This document shows positions 56,911 through 64,000 of a DNA stretch of 64,000 nt, piece after piece. Source of the stretch: Ligula intestinalis (taxonomy: Eukaryota; Platyhelminthes; Cestoda; Diphyllobothriidea; Diphyllobothriidae); contig JAYGXS010000006.1 of assembly GCA_036362985.1 (NCBI GenBank), forward strand, positions 11,757,765 through 11,821,764. Direction: 5' to 3'. How positions within the stretch are numbered: position 1 is the first letter of the stretch; each line of letters opens with the position of its first letter. Below the pieces are notes generated by a model, which did not search any database, had not been told where the DNA came from, and saw only the letters and a program-made list of their open reading frames with translations. Both the position numbers and the translations under genes were made by a program.

Positions 56911-59900
56911 GAGTGCCAGCATCACGCGGAGCAGCCGTTCAGGTTCACGTATACCTTTTTATCTTACGTATATCTGTACTTATGTGCAAAACATCTCTAG
57001 AATGTTAAGTTTGGCAGGGCGCATAGGCAGTTAATTAAGAACTTGAAAGTAAATGTGCGGTTTCTTATAAGGAATAAGTCAGCAGATCACAGACCTATTT
57101 GGAGACTGTTAACATGATGCCTAGTATTCTCTTTTAGTCAGGAATACGGCTGACGGTAGGGCAAAAGGAAGCACCGTTTAAATGAAGCTTTGATCTGGAA
57201 AATATACATTTTAAGTAGATTGGACGGCCTTAGCTATCCGTGCCATTCAATCAGCCGTTTGTCAAATGAGTTAAAAGGATGGCGCCAAAAAGGGACCCAT
57301 GGCGAGCTGGGTGGGTCCTTCTCTAATTTTACCGCTGTGTTTCAGGGGTGAAAATCTAAAGACAAGCATAAGTCTCTGAGAGAGAGAGAGAAAAACGTTC
57401 AAAATGAAAGAAATTGCGCGCATCCAGCTGCAGCTATGAAGTAGAGGAAGTACGCAAGGCCTTCGTAATAAGAATGTGTCTGAACACGAAGCGTTTTAAT
57501 ACATTCGACTTTTACAAAATTCTGACCCTTCAAAAGACCTTTACTTATGCAGAGATCCAGGTTCTATATAGACATTTCCACAACGATATGTTGCCAAAGC
57601 GTGCTTCGTCCCAGCCATGGGTAAACCTGGAGCTTAATCTATTGATAGTTATTGAACACGGAGGAGGAATCACGTGAGGCTTTTCTGATATTATCGACAG
57701 ATTGACCAAGATGAGACCAAATCCTGTGAGTTCATCGGCATGCCGACTAGAAAATTGCTTTTGTAGAGACTTACTGATCTTACCTGTTAAACTAATGTGA
57801 TATGCGATGTAGCAATGCAGAAGTTTTTCTGCAAATTGTACGATGCGGCTTTATCGTACTAAAAAATACAACCACACAGCTCACCGTCAACGCGCTGTCA
57901 AAGGATCGTGAGCAAATGTTAGGGCATAATATCTTACCTAACAGAGCTGGTCACAAACCAGTTAACGTGCTGGCAGCGGAGGAGTCAAACCTTGGTCAGG
58001 AAAGACTGACGAAGGAGACCAATTTACGTTCCTCTTTCGGGGTCGTGGGCCGTGCAAACTACTGATCAACGTCGAAGGATATATTTTAGGAGAGACGGCA
58101 GGGGACGTTCCATTACCTTATCGGAAAGAACAGACTGCCTTTATAACACCAAACCCCTACTGGAGGATCACCATGTTTTATGCTCTGCCCTAGAAGAATA
58201 CCGCTAAATCGATAGACCCAGGATGAGTACTGTGTAATGATGTTGGCACTGGAAAACTCTGGTGCAATAACTCTGACGGAATGGCTGATAGTAAGAGCCC
58301 AAAGACGGCCGTGAACTCCGGTACAGCAAACCAGTTTGGGATTATCGAGTGTATCGACAGAAAAATAGTTTCTTTTTTGCTGTCACATTTCTTACCACTG
58401 CGTCAGATGGAAATCTGCTGATTGCACAAATTACTAGATTATCAAAGCTCCCAGAAAGTTGAATTCCTTGTTCTCTAACGTTTCTTTCGATTGACCCTGT
58501 CCTACGATATCATCCACGAAAAGTTATTTTATGAACTTACCCGGCAGTTTATGTTCCAGGCAATTTTCTTAACTAGCCCTGTTCTAAACGCAGACGGTAA
58601 GCAAAATTATTTTTTCTTAAATGAGGTCAATGCGCCGTAACTCTGTATTTACTCCTCAGTTTTGCACGTCCTGACCTATCCAAATACGCACGGACGTCTC
58701 CCATTGTGATAGATAAATGCCAATAACAGGAACAGAAAAATTATCTTGGCATATATTTTTAGGTAATGGCATCTCGTGGACAACAATGATTGCTTTTTCT
58801 ACCTATTCAAACTTTTATTGTTATGTACAGCGTTAATTTTCCTTGCAAACGTTTGGTCTGATGAAGAGTTGCTGAAAACAATTGTTTGCCATAAACTGAT
58901 TTCTCATAATAACAACATCTTCTCGAACTTTCCAAATTCATACGACAACCTCTCCTAGAAACGACAGAAGCGGCCGCCATTGGGATACCCACGATTTTCA
59001 AACCTGTATTCGCTATGGCCAAAAACACATAGAGGTGTCTACTAACTGAGGATGATTTTGGTGTCCTTCTTTCAATACCGGTCCGTCTACATCTATATCA
59101 ACCACATCAAGACTGGAATCTACATCGCACCACTTCGGGGCCATACGCTTATGTCCAGGGAGTTGCGGATAGTGTTGTGGTTAGGGTGAGTTTTGGTGTT
59201 GACGGTTTTTTAAGGTTGTTGATGAGGTTAAACTAAAGACGCGAGAATATTTACACTGTGTGCAACGTTAGGCTAGCTCTTTATATATCATATTATCACG
59301 TCCTGCGCCATTCATTTTTCTTATCGTTGTCCAAGGTAATGATATTGTTTACGTCTTATTATCCACTCATATTCCCCACCTCACCAAACTGTGAAAAGTA
59401 CTCAGATTGTCTAGAGTATGAACGCGTTTCAAGCAACCTCCTGGCCATAGGGAAGGTAGAGGTATAGTGAGCATTTATCAAAAACACTTTTTATTCGACT
59501 AGTAGCTTTCTAAGCTCTAACGAGAAGCATTATTATGCGGCGTGAATGACTTGGGGTTTTGTGAATCATTCTGGGCTGACATACCTATACTGAAAGTAAT
59601 CAGTTTGATTGCGCATTAAATTTTAGTCTGAAGCCTGAACCAGGTTAACCGATTTTACCAGTAGGCAGCACCAGCTTCGAACAAGCATTAAAATAAAAAT
59701 TGATGTCGTCAAATTAAATCTTATATCGTATCCCTCGTGAGAACCTCGGACCTGTCGTGTAGTCCGGCGTAATCTGCCTGTACCTTCCGATATCCAAACC
59801 TTAACAAAGAGACCGCATGCTCGCAGGAAATCCCAAGTGTCCTACAGAATCACCACGTGAAGCTGACAAATTTGGCAAGCTCATCTTACCATGTTATGCT

Positions 59901-60660
59901 TATTACTTATTACTCAGCTATTGACACACTTGTAGCATCTAACAATATTAGTTGATTATTGAGCAGATTGCTCCCCTCTTACACAGAAGACCTCTCCTGA
60001 AACCTCAAGATGGAGTTTAGATACTGCAAAAGGCTAGCCCGTTAAGGGGTAAATGGCACCATGCGACATAAAGACATGGTAAAACAATCAAGATTTCAAA
60101 GTAACCTTCGTCAACCAATAAGATGAGACAGCCTGGTGGATAGAGTTAAAAAGGGCGGAACGCAAGGAGAGCGCTGTTTTGCTGGTTTCACCACGAACAC
60201 TTATACTACCAGCAACACTGAAATTGCACTATTCCTGTTGCACCGGCTTAGCCTGTTCTTCTGTACCTACCGGATACTGTATTGTCGTACTGCTGTCATT
60301 GAGGCTAATACTTGTGGTGTGCTGTCTTCTTACTGCATTCATCAATTCAACTTTTAGAGGTACTTGCACTATCCTACTATCAGTTCAATAGACAAAACAC
60401 TGTCGCTGCCAGTCCTTGCAGTAGCAGCACGAGTCGTAGCAGTTACAATATTAAGTTAGTTAAAAACATTACTCATCGGATGAGGCAGAATCACCTCAGC
60501 TGATATACTCATATTCCCACCTGGTAAACTGAATTGATATGAAATAGGATGTAAGTCATATTTCTGAACTATTAGTACTGTGAGAGTAGTTAACTAAGAT
60601 TGCATAACTAGCTGATTGCTGAAGAATCTTGCTTCCTACTCAACAGATGATACGCTGCAA
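56911..60660. other. no gene recognised
   Basis: Includes a GA run at 57378-57391 and a hammerhead-like motif at 58844-58897. Frames at 57414-58065 are unrecognised. The rest is AT-rich. Confidence 0.4.
58844..58897 (+). ncRNA. possible hammerhead-like motif
   Basis: CTGATGA at 58858-58864 and GAAA at 58874-58877 with outer pairing GTTTGGT/GCC..AAAC and a palindromic helix III (AACAATTGTT). Stem II has only two pairs and lacks the usual G-C next to the core, so activity is doubtful. A related motif is on the minus strand at 42765-42812. Confidence 0.25.
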
Positions 60661-60669
60661 TTTTTTTAG

Positions 60670-62985
60670 CTAAAATAGACGTCGCAGATGTCGTAAATGT
60701 CCAAAATTAGTAAGCACAAAGCGGCAGCAGATATCCAGGGGTGCCTTCTCCTGGTCAGGAATGCAGCTCGAGAACAAATTCGTCTTTCCGCAATTTATGG
60801 ACATGCCAACCGCCATAGCGAACTCATTTAACCGCGACACTACCGACTGTTGACCACTAAAGCTTAAGGCTGACAGCGCAATATCATCGGCGTAGTCAAT
60901 ATCAGTTAGCCGGCGTCCGAGTGCAAGCTTAATACCGTGCTCTTTGTAAAGGGCCTTGCCGAGAATCCAGTCAATGACGTAATTAAACAGAATGGGTGAG
61001 GGAACGCAGCCCTGTCGGACACCAGACCGGATATCGAACGATTGAGAGAGATCTTTGTGGATAAGAACTCGTGCGATGGTAGACCGATAGAAGCACTTAA
61101 TTATGGCAATGAGTTTGGTCGGCATTCCATCCAGTTCCATTATTCACCACAGGAACTCACGATGGATGGAATCGAATGCGGCGGCAAAGTCGACAAAGCA
61201 AACGGCCGTCGTTTGCTGGTAACTATGGCGGGATTCTAGGATGCACCTCAGTGTGAATATCTGATCAGCACATCCACGCCCAGCGCGGAATCTGGTCTGG
61301 ATGAGTCGTGTTGTGGAGTCACGTAGAGACTGGAAGCACCTGAGAAGAACAAAAGCAAAGATCTTTGCAGCAACTTCGATAAGACTTATGCTGCGGTACT
61401 TCTCGCATATTATCTTACCTCCCTTCTTGTGGACAGGTGCAAGGATGCCTGAACCCCAGTCATCAGGAATGGCCTCTTCTCGCCACGCCTGTACACTCAC
61501 CTCATGAAGCCGAGGAGCCAGGGTGTCGATAGAGGACTTGTAGATTTCCACAGGAATACTGTCGTCTCCGCAGGCCTTGTTGTTGCGTAGCCTCTAAATT
61601 GCATCCGTTTTTCGTCTTCGGAAGGGAGGTCACACAACACTGCGTAGGCAGGAGAGGATTGAAACTCCGTTGTGGAGGAGAGGGAGGGTGTGATGGGTTG
61701 TTCATTAAAGTTGAGGAGGTGCTCAAAGTGTTCACGCCAGCGATCGACCTTGGCCAAGTTGTCAGCAATCAAACCTCCATTCACATCGCGAACAGAATCA
61801 CAGAGTGTTGGGGGCTTAGCACTAGCTTGGCGGATGATTTCGTACAATTTTCGAGTGTCACTAACATTTGAAGCCTGTTCCATAGAAGTTGCCATTTCGG
61901 ACCAATACTTCTGCTGGCCATCTCTAGCCAAATTTGCTGTCAGCTTTTGAAGTTGGCGGAAGGAAGCGTCGTTGCGGGACCTGGCTCGAGTCGTCTCGGC
62001 CGACAGCTGCAGGGTTTTTTTGCTGATCCAGTCACTGCGGTGCCGCTGAGTGAATCCGATTATTTTCTCCGCTGCTCCATATATGGATATCTTCACTGAT
62101 GCCCACCTGCTACTATCTTCGTTTTCAGCCTGGGTCGTAAGACGGGACCATATTGCTGTGGTTAGAGCCTCGGTAGTGTTTTTTTGCCGGAGCTTTGCGA
62201 CATCAAGGTGTCTCGCACGTGGCATTTCGGGTGCAGATGAAAGGGGAACCTTCAGACCCGTGGACGTTACCAGTTTCGGCACCTCGCATCAACCTGCTAT
62301 CGAGGACCCAGCTGCGATACCGTGAATCAACTAGAATGCAATTGATCTGACTGGCGGTACGGCCGTCGTTCGAATCCCAGGTCAGAAGATGCTTGTGATG
62401 ATGCTGAAAGCATATGTTGGTAGCAAACATTCGGGTCTGTTCAGCAAACTGCAGCATCCTCTCACCATTATCCGTTCGAGAGCCAAGCCCAAAACGACCA
62501 AGAAGGTGGCTGTTTGTCGGGTCACCGGGCCCAGTCCGGCCATTTTAGTCCCCGGCAACAATTAACAGATCACGGCGAAGGAGGCTTTCGACTAGCTCCT
62601 TCAGCTGCGAGTAGAAGATGTCTTTGTCCTGCTGTTCAGCCGCCGAGGTAGGTGCATACATAAATACGACCGAGATGTTCGTAAAATGGCCTGTAAGTCG
62701 AACATAAGCCATTCGGTCCTTGACTGGTTCCCATGCTAGAAGTGCATTGTGAGCTTGTTCGAGAGGACAATAGCCACACCGTGTCTACCAGGGGAGTCAC
62801 TCGGACCACGGTGATACAAGGTGAGATCGGAATCGACCCCCGGAATTTTGATTTCTCGGGCGCCTGAGTCGGGGAGTCGGACTTCGGACAGGCAACAAAC
62901 ATCCACGTGATATTCATGGAGACTGTGCGCTTTCAGACTTTGAGAACCAGGTTCCAGAAATGTTCGCACATTCAAGCATCATATA
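60670..62985 (-). pseudogene. RTE-like non-LTR retrotransposon, endonuclease plus RT
   Basis: Minus strand, in order: apurinic-type endonuclease start (MNVRTFLEPGSQ at 62975, YHVDVCCLSEVRLPDSG), FTNISVVFMYAPTSAAEQQD in another frame, LLIVAGD then a stop (TTA at 62545-62547) and NGRTGPGDP, a long linker frame (62282-61497), RT with FVDFAAAFDSIHR (motif A), IRSGVRQGCVPSPILFNYVI (motif B) and IDYADDIALSALS (motif C). Frame changes occur at about 62650, 62290 and 61560, and a stop at about 61141. The sequence leaves the family after KAPLDI at about 60735, so the 3' end is missing. Confidence 0.78.
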
Positions 62986-64000
62986 CCAAGAGTCAGTTTT
63001 TTTGAGCAGTCCAGCTTGCATATTATTCGCCTGCACCACCGGACAAGGGTTGCGGAGCGCATCGGTTCCCGTGGACGCCATAGCACTGGTCGAAGTAAAG
63101 TAAGTGGACATTATCTGAGGTTTCTTGAAAATTTTGAATGCAGGTGGGTACCCAACGGTCGCTCTGATTTTTTGTTCGAGGTTGTCTCCTCTAGCATTTT
63201 GATTCAAGAACCTAACCACAAGGCAGTAGTGGTACTGGTGACAAGCAAACCCATTAAATGGCGGTTTACGCTCGCCATGTCACAGTGTCGTCATTGGGAC
63301 TTGCGGCATTTTATAAGGCAGTCGGTGCGCCAGACCTCAGCCCACCGCGCCCTGGTAACACTGTCGCTGCTGCGTCCGCGACTGCTTATTCGATAGACCC
63401 GGGAGCCTGCTTATTTCGCAGCTAACCTTCACTGAAGGCCGCGCCACTATCCACCACCCGTGGACGCGCCAGGTAGCCTGCAGCTTGGCTAACGGGTTCA
63501 GTTCAGTTTTATTAGGGAAATATAGGTAAATATCTTTAAGCTCCCTCTTTGTACGCAGCTATGATGCAGAACATGTGGCTTTGCCAGTAATGAAACTGCG
63601 GTAGGGGTGCAGACAGTAAAAACTCTTAGGCTTCTTTCATAAGTCTATTTTGGAATGCCATTTGTGGGATTTTAAGGGGAGAAACTGTCGCCTGTGGGGG
63701 GTGGGGAAGGCGAAGGCGAAGGGAATATGTAAATCAGATGTCCTGCTGCTGAAAGAGTTTAGATCCTGCCAGGAGGAGGCCATCGCTGTTGTTCAGTGTC
63801 TTAATGGTCACATGAGGAGACGATTTCGGTGGTCATGAGAACATCACCGAATGTCGGAGATGCGCCCCTTAAACGAGACTCTTGATCAATCGTTATTCTA
63901 AACAAACATATAACTGAAAAGTAGCGAGCAGTATGTTATTAAGAAAGAGGTAATTACTGCCAGAGAGTCTGGTGTTAAATCTTTCTTGCTGACAGACGGT
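62986..64000. other. no gene recognised; may include 5' part of the LINE
   Basis: Minus-strand frame 62914-63219 adjoins the LINE and could be its 5' leader. Beyond 63300 nothing is recognised. Confidence 0.35.

Noticed and set aside
1..64000. CRISPR array, operon, prophage or other prokaryotic system.
   Set aside because: No regularly spaced short repeats, no dense co-directional genes and no prokaryotic signals; the spliced animal gene and retroelements show eukaryotic DNA.

Overview
The window looks like nuclear DNA of a parasitic flatworm, most likely a cestode with a large repeat-rich genome (a diphyllobothriidean would fit). Evidence: one long, intron-rich animal gene, low coding density, no bacterial-type gene packing, and a mobile-element load of Penelope-like elements (PLEs) with hammerhead ribozymes, CR1-like and RTE-like LINEs, a CsRn1-like (tRNA-Trp-primed) LTR element and a mariner-type transposon. 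The species assignment is inference; no species-diagnostic sequence was identified.

The only convincing host gene is a prominin-like (CD133 family) gene on the + strand from 14722 to 30417. Eight exons join with matching splice phases into a predicted 866-residue protein with five membrane segments and a cysteine cluster just after the first one. Seven introns (0.6 to 5.7 kb) carry inverted-terminal-repeat elements and a G-rich tract. A second copy of the prominin TM2 exon lies alone on the minus strand near 48.3 kb.

Layout. 1-2.9 kb: a complete 1561-bp non-autonomous LTR retrotransposon with 4-bp target duplication. 2.9-9.2 kb: mostly AT-rich non-coding sequence. 9.2-10.5 kb: two PLE 3' ends arranged head-to-head, the right one ending in a hammerhead ribozyme. 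11.1-11.7 kb: a terminal-inverted-repeat element, second copy at 27.9-28.5 kb. 14.7-30.7 kb: prominin. 30.7-40.8 kb: inverted repeats, a tRNA-like palindrome set among CR1 fragments, a PLE copy lacking its endonuclease, and a palindromic hammerhead pair. 41.0-42.5 kb: a decayed mariner-type transposon inserted at TA inside an older repeat whose empty homologue lies near 53.1 kb. 42.8-47.3 kb: two diverging PLEs. 48-55 kb: prominin exon copy, dispersed repeats, a tRNA-like sequence and a PLE 3' tail with a ribozyme relic. 55.7-56.9 kb: CR1-like LINE. 60.7-63.0 kb: RTE-like LINE on the minus strand.

The recurring theme is head-to-head inverted pairs of element ends (9.2-10.5, 30.7-31.05, 33.9-34.1, 38.4-38.7, and the diverging PLEs at 42.8-47 kb). 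Several PLE ends carry hammerhead ribozymes in graded states of decay. All repeat comparisons were made by eye between parts of this window; no database or alignment program was used.
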